Below, in pieces: positions 8,529 through 16,574 of a stretch of DNA of 64,000 nucleotides (position 1 is the first letter of the stretch; each line of letters begins with the position of its first letter). The stretch comes from JAPPFW01 sp965231815. Lineage in GTDB: Bacteria; Actinomycetota; Acidimicrobiia; Spongiisociales; Spongiisociaceae. The translations under genes and the position numbers were made by a program. The notes beneath the pieces were generated by a model. That model saw only the letters and a list, made by a program, of their open reading frames with translations, had not been told where the DNA came from and ran no database searches. The stretch is taken from assembly GCA_965231815.1 (NCBI GenBank), contig OZ246890.1:1364001-1428000 (forward strand), read 5' to 3'.

Positions 8529-8685
8529 CCGAGGCTCCGGTAGTCCGGAAACCACTCAACTCAACGCTGTTGGAGACAGTCAAGGGATCCGAACCCTCAG
8601 ACTGCGTTGCTACTGAAATGGTCCTGGGTAGCATGGTCTGAGACCGCCGGCTTGACTGATCGGTGTGGAAGGGATCAACGAACAT

Positions 8686-9603
8686 ATGTCAGAAGCTGTG
8701 AAGGTTCCGGGTCGGGTCGACGCTGAGCGGGCCGCAGCCCTGCTGGTGTCTGAGGGGGCCAGCAAGGTGCTGTTGTTCGGTTCCGTGGCTCGTGGCGAGG
8801 CTTCCGAGGAGAGTGACATCGATCTGGTGGCGATATACGACGATCTGGATTACTCGGAGCGGTTCGCTTGCAAGCGGGGACTCTCGAGGCTGGCAAGAGA
8901 GACGATCGGTCACTCGGTCGATGTGCTGGTCACGGATCGGCCTGAGTGGAAGATCCGAACACAGGAAGTGGTCACATCCCTGGAAAGCCGGATAGCCGAC
9001 TATGGGGTTGTCCTCGCTGATCGGGGCGCAGGTCACCATGTGGAATGGGACAAGGAGATGGTGTTGCCAACCAATGGTCGTGACGCGGCTTTGAGGCGTC
9101 TTCGTGAGGTAAGCAGCGCGTTGAGAACGCTCGAAATGTTCTTGAGTCCGAGCGATGACGAGCGTAGTGCACGCCAATCAGGAGACACCGAAGAAGCTGT
9201 CTACCTGGAGGTAGTCCGGTTCGAGGGAGCGTGTGGCCAGGTCCAGCGGGCCGTCGAGTCGGCGATCAAGGCCTTGGTTCACCTTGCCGGCCGTCGGCGT
9301 GAATTGAGAGGGCACGACATCGGTGAGCTTTCCGCTCAGTTGGTGGATCCGTATCGGAGAGATGTGGTTGGCCTGATGGCAGGTGCGGACGCTGATGAGA
9401 TGACGCGGTGGCAGCAAGATTCCAGGTATGTAACGACCGACCTAGTTCTGGTATTGATCAAGGCGGCTAACAGAGTTGCATCCTACGTAGCGGAGCAACT
9501 GGGCGGGGGATCACGGGAGGTCCGCCGGGTCCGCCGGGCCGTCAAGGTGATAGACCACCGTCTGAGAGCCTACGACTTGGAAACCGGAGAACCCGTTCCG
9601 TAG
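8686..9603 (+). CDS. Fused nucleotidyltransferase (MNT) / HEPN-like protein, copy 4
   Basis: 305 aa from the ATG at 8686, preceded by GAAGGGA at ~12 bp; a GTG seven codons upstream is possible. The MNT signature is LFGSVARGEASEESDIDL, with DVLVTDRPEW. The C-terminal half carries RFEGACGQVQ and GHDIGELSAQL, so it belongs with copy 3. Both have Gln where copies 1 and 2 have His. The protein ends RAYDLETGEPVP, close to RYDLETGTPRV in copy 3, which shows common descent along the whole length. It is followed by a hairpin terminator. Role inferred only from the domain pair. Confidence 0.78.
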   Translation: MSEAVKVPGRVDAERAAALLVSEGASKVLLFGSVARGEASEESDIDLVAIYDDLDYSERFACKRGLSRLARETIGHSVDVLVTDRPEWKIRTQEVVTSLESRIADYGVVLADRGAGHHVEWDKEMVLPTNGRDAALRRLREVSSALRTLEMFLSPSDDERSARQSGDTEEAVYLEVVRFEGACGQVQRAVESAIKALVHLAGRRRELRGHDIGELSAQLVDPYRRDVVGLMAGADADEMTRWQQDSRYVTTDLVLVLIKAANRVASYVAEQLGGGSREVRRVRRAVKVIDHRLRAYDLETGEPVP

Positions 9604-9744
9604 ACAAATGCTGCGTGTCGGCACCCGATCCAAGATGGATAAAGCGTCGTGCTGATGGCGATCTAGCGGCCGAGGCTTGGGATCCTCGGATGGGCTTTTG
9701 TGATTGTCTTGTCGGCTTGCGACGGACACGGTTGCCCAACAAAG

Positions 9745-9772
9745 ATACCGGGGACCGAACGGCCCCCGGTAT
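9745..9772. terminator. Strong hairpin downstream of MNT copy 4
   Basis: ATACCGGGG (9745-9753) pairs perfectly with CCCCGGTAT (9764-9772). There is no U-tract. The rest of the 314-bp gap 9604-9917 shows no gene. Confidence 0.5.
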
Positions 9773-9917
9773 GAGGTCACTCCGAAGAGGACAGTTCCAC
9801 TACGATACACCGGAAGTCGTGGGTCGTAAACCAGGATAAGAGGTGGGTGGGCCTGTATTGGACCGGTTCGCGTGCAATTGGCCTGCCTGATCGAGAACTC
9901 TCGTTTACCGAGGGGAG

Positions 9918-10394
9918 ATGCGCCATTACGATGGGGAACCGATGGCAGGCGAGCAGGTGAATCTCAGTATCGGAGGCAGACCGAAGGTGGTCCTCCTCGT
10001 GCCTGATCGACAACTCTTGGATCGTATCGAGACGGCTAAAACTCTTGACGAGTTGGCCGCGGTCGTCGCCGAATACCCGGACTCCATGGATGGCTGGGCA
10101 GCACTGGGCGCCATGTATGAGAAGGTTGCCGGGTCGTCAGATTCGATTCTTGCCACTGTCAGTGCGTACGCGTGCTACCGCATCGGCTACCACCGAGGGT
10201 TGGACGCCCTCAGGAAGAACGGCTGGCGTGGTACCCAGTTGGTGCGGTGGTCGGATGAACCCAACCGGGGCTTTCTACGGTGCCTTGACGGGCTCCGGCG
10301 GATGGCGGGCTGGATCGGCGAGTACGACGAGGAAGCGAGGTGCGCCGAGTTCCTGCACCAACTGGATCCCGACTGGCCTACGCCCAGCAGCTAA
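9918..10394 (+). CDS. DUF3151-type protein
   Basis: 158 aa, ATG preceded by GAGGGGAG. It shows a TPR-like helical body and the segment AYACYRIGYHRGLDALRKNGW followed by RWSDEPNRGFLRCL (read as two parts). I recognise this as the actinobacterial DUF3151 family, a cytoplasmic protein of unknown function often near purA or fba. Here purA is about 26 kb away. A second ATG eight codons downstream (9942) is an alternative start. A hairpin at 10407-10425 ends the unit. No catalytic motif is apparent. Confidence 0.8.
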   Translation: MRHYDGEPMAGEQVNLSIGGRPKVVLLVPDRQLLDRIETAKTLDELAAVVAEYPDSMDGWAALGAMYEKVAGSSDSILATVSAYACYRIGYHRGLDALRKNGWRGTQLVRWSDEPNRGFLRCLDGLRRMAGWIGEYDEEARCAEFLHQLDPDWPTPSS

Positions 10395-10406
10395 TCGGAC
10401 ATATCC

Positions 10407-10425
10407 CTTCACCGGTGGGGTGAAG
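10407..10425 (+). terminator. Hairpin after the DUF3151 gene
   Basis: CTTCACC (10407-10413) pairs with GGTGAAG (10419-10425), 12 bp past the stop. There is no clear U-tract. Confidence 0.4.
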
Positions 10426-10474
10426 TTCCCGAGTCAGGGGAGCCCTTGGCTGTACAGAGAGAGGCCCCGTCCGG

Positions 10475-10690
10475 TCACGCATCCAGCCATTCGTCGCGTG
10501 ATATGCCTGCCTGACGGAGCAGTTCCCTTAACAGCTTCGGTCCGATCTCTTTCTGGTTTGGAATCCTGATCCTGCGGTTGTCCCTCTGCAGGAAGGCGTG
10601 CCTAGTTCCGGCGAACGGTCCCATGAATCCGAGGGCGCGGAGTTTCTGGACGACGACGCGGCGGGTGGCAGGCCCCAGTCGCCGACTCAC
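10475..10690 (-). CDS. hicA: HicA-family mRNA interferase toxin
   Basis: 71 aa from a GTG at 10690. It has the HicA fold pattern: KLRALGF near the start, then GTRHAFLQ, whose His is the catalytic residue of HicA double-stranded-RNA-binding ribonucleases, and a C-terminal LLRELLRQAGIS helix. HicA cleaves mRNA and is neutralised by HicB, whose gene lies upstream on the same strand. The two are separated by a 116-bp MITE (10699-10814) that ends 9 bp before this GTG. The native start region may therefore have been altered, and an upstream start at 10807 would translate the MITE. Whether the toxin is still expressed is unclear. Confidence 0.75.
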   Translation of the reverse strand: MSRRLGPATRRVVVQKLRALGFMGPFAGTRHAFLQRDNRRIRIPNQKEIGPKLLRELLRQAGISRDEWLDA

Positions 10691-10698
10691 CGGAGGGC

Positions 10699-10814
10699 TA
10701 GGAGAGTGCTGAAAAACGAATCTTACGGGGTTCGGTGGTCGGTAAACCGCCTGGTCAGAGAGTTGCGGCTCAGTGGCTGAACCCCTTTGTACGGGGTTTC
10801 TCAGCACCCTCCTA
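10699..10814. mobile_element. MITE copy 1, inserted between hicB and hicA
   Basis: 116 bp bounded by TAGGAGAGTGCTGA and TCAGCACCCTCCTA inverted repeats. It carries an internal AACCCC/GGGGTT hairpin. It supplies the last codons and the TGA stop of hicB. Confidence 0.85.
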
Positions 10815-11106
10815 GGTTGATCCCGCCGAAGACGGGGATGTCATCCTCCCCGTCTGCCAGTTTCAGTGTCGCCCAATCTACGAGAACACTTTGAAGCACC
10901 TTTACCGCTTCCCCCACCGTGGGTTCGCAGGCCCAAGCACCGGGCGCGCCTGCGACGCTAACGAAGTACCCTTCTCCGTCAAGGTTCTTGACCTTGGCGT
11001 ACTCTATTGCGGTGGTGGCCCATTGCTCAATCTGTTTCGCCTGCCGACTGATATCGTATGTTGTTTTTCCGGTAACTACCAAAGGTAATCTCCTAAGCTC
11101 TCGCAC
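10801..11106 (-). CDS. hicB: HicB-family antitoxin (C-terminus altered by MITE)
   Basis: Up to 101 aa. The central segment GYFVSVAGAPGAWACEPTVGEAVKVL (read as consecutive pieces) matches the HicB partial RNase-H-like fold, normally GYyAxxPxLPGcxxxGdTxeEA. The usual C-terminal DNA-binding domain is absent. The last residues (LGGC) and the stop codon come from the MITE terminus, so the native end may be replaced. The true start is uncertain; residues before ~38 are not family-like. It precedes hicA on the minus strand, the antitoxin-first order seen in part of the family. It should bind and inhibit HicA. Confidence 0.65.
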   Translation of the reverse strand: MRELRRLPLVVTGKTTYDISRQAKQIEQWATTAIEYAKVKNLDGEGYFVSVAGAPGAWACEPTVGEAVKVLQSVLVDWATLKLADGEDDIPVFGGINLGGC

Positions 11107-11170
11107 TGAGCGTACTACAATAAGGGTTATTGTCGAACAGTTGGCCTTCGCTGCCGCACGTCGGCGACCC

Positions 11171-11183
11171 TACACTGTGACTA
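11171..11183 (+). promoter_or_regulatory. Leaderless-type -10 element for the selenoprotein gene
   Basis: TACACT at 11171-11176 lies six bases before the ATG at 11183, the geometry of leaderless actinobacterial promoters. No ribosome-binding site is seen. Confidence 0.4.
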
Positions 11184-12100
11184 TGGAAGCCGACCGTCAA
11201 CCCGTCGATTACATTGCCCTGACCAGGGAGACCTATAACCGGTTGGGTTACCTTCCCTACCGATGGGCGTTGAACGAAGTTGCCCCTTCATGGGCTTCCC
11301 TTCACAAGCCCCTGGCGGACTCCCGTTTAGGGTTGGTCGCTTCGGGCGGCATCTACCGTCACGGCCAGGTGGCCTTCACGCACAAGGATGATGTGACCCA
11401 TCGGGAGATACCCACCGACACCGATACCCATGACCTGCGGGTGACCCATTTCGCCTACGACCAGACGGACGCCCGTCGAGATCCCAACGTGATCTTCCCG
11501 CTGGACACCTTGCGGGCGCTAGCCACAGAGGGCGTGATCGGAGAGTTGGCGCCGCTCGCTCTCACGTTCATGGGTGGGATCTACTCCCAGCGCCGTCTCT
11601 CGGACGAGCTCATTCCGGTGCTCGTTGAGCGGACTTTGGATATGGAAGTTGACCTGGTCCTGCTGGTTCCGGTGTGACCGGTATGCCACCAGTCAGTTGG
11701 GCTGGTCAGCAGAGCGATCGAAGCAAAGGGGATACCTACCCTGTCGATGACCAGCGCCAGATCAATCACCGCCTCGGCCAACCCGCCTCGGGCGGCCTTC
11801 ACCGATTTCCCGCTCGGCCATACCTGCGGTCCGCCCAACCGTCCCCGGCTACAGCGCCGGATCATGCGGGACGCCTTGACTCTGTTCAACACGATCGATA
11901 GGCCGGGCGCCATCGTCGATCTCGACTACAGGTGGGAAACCGAGTGGAAGAACGAGGCGCGTAGTGCAGCGGACTACCGGACGCCCCGTTACGACACTCC
12001 TCAGTACCAGGACCGGGAGGACGAGGTTGCCGCCAAGCAAAACCACGGCGCCTCCATCGCCTGCGGGGTGTGCGTACCCAGCCTAACTCCTCGCTCGTGA
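11183..12100 (+). CDS. GrdB/PrdB-like reductase selenoprotein, with in-frame TGA read as selenocysteine
   Basis: The frame opens at ATG 11183, meets TGA at 11675-11677 and continues unbroken to TGA at 12098-12100, giving 305 residues with Sec at 165. Family-conserved segments lie on both sides: TRETYNRLGY, GLVASGGIYRHGQVAF, DARRDPNVIFPLD and TFMGGIYSQRR before, and PVCHQSVGLVSRAIEAKGIPT (split) and GAIVDLDYRW after. The junction reads LVPV-U-PVC, a UxxC redox motif as in glycine/sarcosine/betaine and D-proline reductase B subunits. A hairpin fitting a bacterial SECIS follows the TGA. No partner reductase subunits lie nearby, so the substrate is unknown. A Cys-to-stop mutation is the alternative. 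Confidence 0.85.
11684..11711 (+). promoter_or_regulatory. Candidate bacterial SECIS element
   Basis: TGC (11684-11686) pairs with GCA (11709-11711) and ACCAG (11688-11692) with CTGGT (11702-11706), around the apical loop TCAGTTGGG. The loop occupies +19 to +27 counted from the U of the UGA, with GU at +22/+23. This is close to the GU at +23/+24 of E. coli fdhF. Confidence 0.7.
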
Positions 12101-12323
12101 GACACGATCTCTACTGATGGATGCCCGCTGGAGCTAGTCGTCCGGCACCTGATTGAAGGGGCGGGGAAACTAGTAGCGCCCAAATCGCGACCGTCGGGTT
12201 GGGGCCTATTACCAGTTGCGCGAGCCTTCGAACTATGCTGAACTAAGCGCGCCGAGGTTATAGGCGGGTCAAGCATGAGATGGACTCGAGTGCTCGGGAG
12301 GCAAAGGTAGGTAGCGATGCCAA

Positions 12324-13002
12324 ATGGCCGCTGATGTGAAGCCGCTGAAAGTGCCGGAGCGCCACCTTCCTGCATTTCAAGCACTGTTCAGAATGCAACA
12401 GGATGACTTTGCTCATCTGCTGAGCGTCCTTAATGCCGCGGATCCTACGAACACTCCAAACAGCCTCGCGGAGTCAATCCATCGGGAAACTGAACTCAGC
12501 GTTTCTGGCGCACGAGCGCTGCTGGACGCTGTTCTGGAACTTGTAGCTCTCGGACAACGATCTCTATCGTCAAGCGGTCATATGGCGGCACGTGTAGCTG
12601 CCTCGTCTCAGTTCACGGATGGTGACGACAAGCGTGAGGAATTCAGAGAACGCACCAAACAACTCCTGGGATCCGACCCTAATCAGACTACACAGTAAGG
12701 TTTCTTCGATTGGCTCTGAATACGAACGGGTGTTCGTAAACTCTCAGATATTAACTGACCTAAGGCCGATCTTTAGTGATGAAGTATCGGAAACCCCCGA
12801 GCCTGAAGCAGCATTGCTTAGCCACACCCTAAGCCTCCACTTTATCGGTAGTGATAGAAGACACGATAACTTCTATATCGTTCTTGATGACAGCGATCTT
12901 AGAGTATTATACCAGATGATAAACCGTGCCTTACAGAAGGCTAGTTCCTTAAGGCTCAAACTAAAGGAATCGGGCCTCATCCATATGCAGACAGAGGAAT
13001 GA
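12324..13002 (+). pseudogene. Uncharacterised protein gene, probably split by a +1 frameshift
   Basis: The first frame (12324-12698, 124 aa) is helical (FQALFRMQQDDFAHLLSVLN). It stops shortly after the point where a second frame becomes coding. That frame reads SEYERVFVNSQILTDLRPIF, then HTLSLHFIGSDRRHDNFYIVLDDSDL, LYQMINRALQKASSLR (pieces), up to 13002. Neither half has its own good start at the junction, and the change falls near CTCCTGGGATCC (~12666). A single inserted base would fuse them into ~225 aa. Two overlapping genes are the alternative. The family is unknown to me beyond resemblance to uncharacterised bacterial proteins. Base composition is lower in GC than its neighbours. Confidence 0.5.
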
Positions 13003-13383
13003 GTGATGCTCGTTCTAAACCAAGGGAAGAGCCAAGGCTATGATCACGATATCGACGATGAGTGGAGGGATCGAAAGATCCACGATCAATCCGGCTACAT
13101 CTTCCACGAATGCAAAGCTACCACGGAGCGGCTTAGTTCAATAGAGTGGGCAGATAACCTGGACCCAATACATGAGTGGGATAATACCTTGTACTGGACC
13201 GCTGGCAAAGTAGCACATACTTTGGATGATCTTATTCATTTTCGTTGGCATGCTAGCCTGCAAGTCCATCGCTTGCCCTTCGTGGTAAGTTTGAACAACT
13301 TGCCCAACAATGGGTATCTGATACAATGTTCTATTCATCATCACACGATATCGTCACGCATTGGGCATATCAGCAAGTTATAG
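13003..13383 (+). CDS. Hypothetical protein, low-GC region
   Basis: 126 aa, first start codon directly after the previous stop. The first ~85 residues are rich in Asp, His and Trp (YDHDIDDEWRDRKIHDQ, NLDPIHEWDNTLYWTAGKVAH) and look like real coding sequence. The last ~40 residues overlap the better-supported frame of the next gene and may be an artefact. I do not recognise the family. It sits in a run of small uncharacterised genes that ends at the IS-disrupted gene. Confidence 0.35.
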   Translation: MMLVLNQGKSQGYDHDIDDEWRDRKIHDQSGYIFHECKATTERLSSIEWADNLDPIHEWDNTLYWTAGKVAHTLDDLIHFRWHASLQVHRLPFVVSLNNLPNNGYLIQCSIHHHTISSRIGHISKL

Positions 13384-13577
13384 GACTTGGCCGAAAGGTA
13401 GTCCCACTCATCTATGAGAGGATGGTCGTTGGAGATCTGCATTGGACATGGGCACTTTCCGCGATTCTAGGAGAGAACCCTGCTGCCAACATCTACTCGC
13501 CTAGGGCGGCTACAGATATATGGATAGCGTGGATAGACGACCATAATCATCAAAGCCAGGGTTCCGGATCTCAGTGA
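13257..13577 (+). CDS. Uncharacterised protein, N-terminus uncertain
   Basis: The frame is open from 13257, and resemblance to known uncharacterised proteins begins near 13287 (KFEQLAQQW). It continues through DIVTHWAYQQVIGLGRKVVPLI and DLHWTWALSAILGENP. The first standard start codon is ATG 13326, which would remove conserved residues. The start may therefore have been lost through a small indel in the overlapping region, giving a truncated protein. The C-terminal part is Trp-rich. From memory, homologues of this protein sit next to relatives of the gene that follows. Function unknown. Confidence 0.45.
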   Translation, partial: PASPSLALRGKFEQLAQQWVSDTMFYSSSHDIVTHWAYQQVIGLGRKVVPLIYERMVVGDLHWTWALSAILGENPAANIYSPRAATDIWIAWIDDHNHQSQGSGSQ

Positions 13578-13891
13578 AGAATCTAAGCTTTGATTGAGTC
13601 AAGTTTCCCTCGGTTGAGGGCCTCCCTCGGATACGAACACAGAAGTCCGCCAGATCAAGCCTATAACTGTATTGCCTTTGCAGCTGACGAGACGAATCGC
13701 TGGTGGTGGCCAATTCGTGACAGATTCTGGCCATCAGGGGTACCACACCAACTAACCCTAGATGCGTTTATCTGGCTCTTCGGAAATAAGGGGGGAGTGG
13801 GGGATTCGTGGGGGTCGGGAATCCACCGGTAGTGAAGGGGGGTCCTCCATAATCGGGTGTTGAGAAACAAATCCGAGGCAGGAGGACCCCT

Positions 13892-14294
13892 GTGGAAGTT
13901 GATCCTACGCGCATGTGCGAGAAGTTGGTGGGCCTGGGCGACGTTGATGTGGTAGGTGTCGACGACTCCGGGGAAGGGCCGCTTCGGGTTGTGATCCGTT
14001 CCCGCAAGGCCCGTCCGTGCTGTGGGGCATGTGGCGGGCGGGTGTGGTCGAAGGGGTATCGGACAGCTGTGTTGGTTGATCTGCCGGCGTTTGGTCGTCC
14101 GGTTCGGTTGCGGTGGCGGAAACGCCGCTGGACGTGTCCGAACACCGACTGTGAGATCAGATCCTTCGTTGAGCAAGACGCCACGATCGGCCCGGCTCGG
14201 GCGTTGCTGACATCGAGGGCGGCAAGATGGGCGACTACCCAGGTCGGCAAGTATGGCCGTTCCGCCAAGGAGGTAGCCGAAGAACTGGGCTGTG
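13892..14294 (+). pseudogene. ISL3-family transposase, N-terminal part
   Basis: Starts at GTG 13892 after GGAGGA. It encodes the ISL3 zinc-finger region, with CCGACGGRVWSKGYRT and, further on, CPNTDC, and the helix-turn-helix KYGRSAKEVAEELGC. The frame is native up to 14294, where the IS21 element is inserted inside the conserved EELGC-DWHT segment. The remaining two-thirds lie at 16575-17472. The truncated protein has DNA-binding but no catalytic residues, so the ISL3 cannot move on its own. Confidence 0.9.
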
Positions 14295-14434
14295 TGTTGA
14301 CGATCAGCGAAATTACCCAGTCTCGATCACCGAAAATCCCCACCTTGTGACGGCAAATACCAGACGTTGAGTGGGGTCCTCTCCAAGCTGCTGGGTGTGA
14401 GATCTGGCAGCGAGGAGAGGGAGCCCCACCGCTG

Positions 14435-15727
14435 ATGTTGGCACAGGAGGAGTACGTGGAAGTACACGCGTTGAGGAAACGGGGATGGTCGATCTCGGCT
14501 ATTGCCCGGCATTTGGGAAGAGACCGAAGAACAGTACGCGCTCACCTTTCTGGTGAGCGGATCCCGGGGCAGCGGAGGTCGGCGGAGCCGGATCCGTTTG
14601 AGGTGGTCGAGGCTTATGTGCGTCAGCGGCTGGCCGAGGATCCCCACCTTTGGGCGACGGCGCTGTTCGACGAAGCCAAGGCCCTGGGCTATGGGCAGAG
14701 CTATGTGACGTTCGCCCGCAAGATCAGAAACCGTCAGCTGCGGCCGTCGTGTGGAGCGTGTTCGGGAACACGGGGTCAAGCCGTGGCGATGATCGACCAT
14801 CCCGCGGGCGAGGAATGCCAGTGGGACTGGCTCGAGCTGCGGGACACGCCGTGGGGGTCTCGGGTGTCCGTGCTGGTGGGTGTCCTGTCCCATTCAGGGC
14901 GGTTCCGGGCGTGGGTGAGCCCATCCCAGGACCAGGCGCATCTGGTGGAGGGCATCGACGAGGTGCTACGCCGCTTCGGCGGGACGGCCAAGAGGTGGCG
15001 GGTGGATCGTATGGCCACAGTCCTAGTGCCGGGCACCGATCGGATACAGGCCTCGTTCGTGGGGGTCGCGAAGCACTACAGTGTCGGGATCGATCCGTGT
15101 CCGCCCCGGCGGCCGAACCGTAAAGGCGTAGTGGAGAAAGCGATCCATTACATAGCTCAGCGGTGGTGGCGCACCGCAGCGGTGGGAAGGGTGTCCGAGG
15201 CGCAGGACAGCCTCGACCGCTTCTCGGAGACAATCGGGGATGCCCGCCGGCGGGCCGGGAGCACCGTTGGTGAGCTAGCCGATGCAGAACCGCTGCTTCC
15301 GCTTCCTGCGATGCCGTATCCGGCGGAGGGAACCCTGGTCCGCAAAGTCGCTGCCAACGGGCTGGTATCGGTGCGGGGAAACCGTTATTCGGTGCCACCT
15401 TTGGTGATCGGAACCGAAGTCAGTGTTCGTTGGCGGCTGGGTGACCCAACCTTCGATGTGATCTCGGCTTCCGGGCGGCTGGTCGCGTCGCATCGGAAAG
15501 TCCCCCGAGGCCAGGGCAGGGTGGTTCGCCTTCCCGAACATACCGCAGCCCTAGAGAAGGTCGTGCTGGGGGCGTTCACAACCAAGAGACCCTGCAAACC
15601 GAAACCGAACCGGCCACCATCGGCAGCGGCCCGGGCCATCGCCGCCGGAGTGGAACACGACGAGCCGGTGATCGACCTCGCCGTCTACCAGCGTCACATC
15701 GACCAACAACGCCAGGGCCGGCCATGA
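14435..15727 (+). CDS. istA: IS21 transposase IstA
   Basis: 430 aa. The N-terminal helix-turn-helix (KRGWSISAIARHLGRDRRTVR) is followed by a DDE integrase core: Asp in CQWDW, Asp in RWRVDRMATV and Glu in NRKGVVEKAIHYI. A C-terminal beta-rich domain follows (RGNRYSVPPLVIG). It cuts and joins the IS ends in complex with IstB. The stop overlaps the istB start (ATGA), so the pair is translationally coupled. There is no frameshift or missing residue, so the element may be active. Confidence 0.95.
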   Translation: MLAQEEYVEVHALRKRGWSISAIARHLGRDRRTVRAHLSGERIPGQRRSAEPDPFEVVEAYVRQRLAEDPHLWATALFDEAKALGYGQSYVTFARKIRNRQLRPSCGACSGTRGQAVAMIDHPAGEECQWDWLELRDTPWGSRVSVLVGVLSHSGRFRAWVSPSQDQAHLVEGIDEVLRRFGGTAKRWRVDRMATVLVPGTDRIQASFVGVAKHYSVGIDPCPPRRPNRKGVVEKAIHYIAQRWWRTAAVGRVSEAQDSLDRFSETIGDARRRAGSTVGELADAEPLLPLPAMPYPAEGTLVRKVAANGLVSVRGNRYSVPPLVIGTEVSVRWRLGDPTFDVISASGRLVASHRKVPRGQGRVVRLPEHTAALEKVVLGAFTTKRPCKPKPNRPPSAAARAIAAGVEHDEPVIDLAVYQRHIDQQRQGRP

Positions 15728-16506
15728 GCCGAGACACTATCTACCAGCAACTCCGGGGTCATCTTGCCTACCTCAAGCTGGCGGCAGCTGCCGAGGCGCT
15801 ACCAGCCCACCTCGAAGCAGCCCGCCAGAGCCAGCTTGGCCACACCCAGTTCCTCGAAGAGCTGCTCCGGGTCGAGGTCGAAGCCACCGAGCAGCGCCGG
15901 TGGAACAGCCGGATGCGGTTCGCGAACTTCCCAACGGCCTGGCAGCTCGACGACTTCGACTTCTCAGCCCAGCCCAGCATCGACCAGAACCTCGTGCGGG
16001 AACTCGCCACAGGCGCCTACCTCACCGACGCGACCAACGTCCTGTTCATCGGCCCGCCCGGAGTTGGGAAAACCATGCTTGCCGTCATCCTGGGTCGGGC
16101 CGCGGTGGATGGTGGCCACAGGGTTTACTACACCACCGCCGCTGACCTAGCAGCCCGATGCCGCAAAGCCGCCATCGAAGGCCGCTGGGCCGCAACAATG
16201 CGGTTCTTCTCCGGCCCGGCGGTTCTCATAGTGGACGAGTTGGGCTATCTGCCCATGCCGGCAGAGGACGCCGCTTCCCTGTTCCAGGTCATCTCCCGCC
16301 GCTACCAGAAAGGCTCGGTAATCCTGACCACCAACCGCAACGTCGCCGCCTGGGGAGACATCTTCTCCGACTCCACAATCGCTGCGGCCATGCTGGACCG
16401 GCTACTCCACCGAAGCGTCGTCTTCGCCATCACAGGCGACAGCTACCGGCTACGCGCCTACCAAGCCCAGGCACGAAAACAACGACCGAAAGGAGGCGCC
16501 AACTAG
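15724..16506 (+). CDS. istB: IS21 helper ATPase IstB
   Basis: 260 aa AAA+ ATPase of the DnaC/IstB group. Walker A is GPPGVGKT (~residue 109), Walker B is LIVDELGYLP and a sensor segment is ILTTNRN. IstB binds target DNA non-specifically and directs IstA strand transfer. The N-terminal helical IstB domain (LAAAAEALPAHLEAARQ) is present. The start overlaps the istA stop. The gene ends ~70 bp before the right inverted repeat. It looks complete. Confidence 0.95.
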   Translation: MSRDTIYQQLRGHLAYLKLAAAAEALPAHLEAARQSQLGHTQFLEELLRVEVEATEQRRWNSRMRFANFPTAWQLDDFDFSAQPSIDQNLVRELATGAYLTDATNVLFIGPPGVGKTMLAVILGRAAVDGGHRVYYTTAADLAARCRKAAIEGRWAATMRFFSGPAVLIVDELGYLPMPAEDAASLFQVISRRYQKGSVILTTNRNVAAWGDIFSDSTIAAAMLDRLLHRSVVFAITGDSYRLRAYQAQARKQRPKGGAN

Positions 16507-16574
16507 ACTCAGCAACACACCCGGGGTGGGGAATTTCAATGATCGACTCCGGGTAGTTTCAACGATCGCCAACA

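Larger units (their letters stand above)
14295..16574 (+). mobile_element. IS21-family insertion sequence, apparently intact
   Basis: 2280 bp with long imperfect inverted repeats of ~50 bp. The left starts TGTTGACGATCAGCGAAATT (14295) and the right, read inward on the minus strand, TGTTGGCGATCGTTGAAACT. Flanks CTGTG and CGGTG resemble an imperfect 5-bp target duplication. It contains the istA and istB pair. Confidence 0.92.

Noticed and set aside
11675..12100. Simple nonsense mutation in the GrdB-like gene
   Set aside because: The downstream frame is undamaged over 141 codons, the TGA falls exactly at the UxxC position and a SECIS-like hairpin follows. Still possible without sel genes.
12324..12698. 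Treating the two frames at 12324-12698 and 12619-13002 as two independent genes
   Set aside because: The second has no credible start at the junction, and the two read as one protein after a single-base change. Kept as a frameshifted gene, with the alternative stated.
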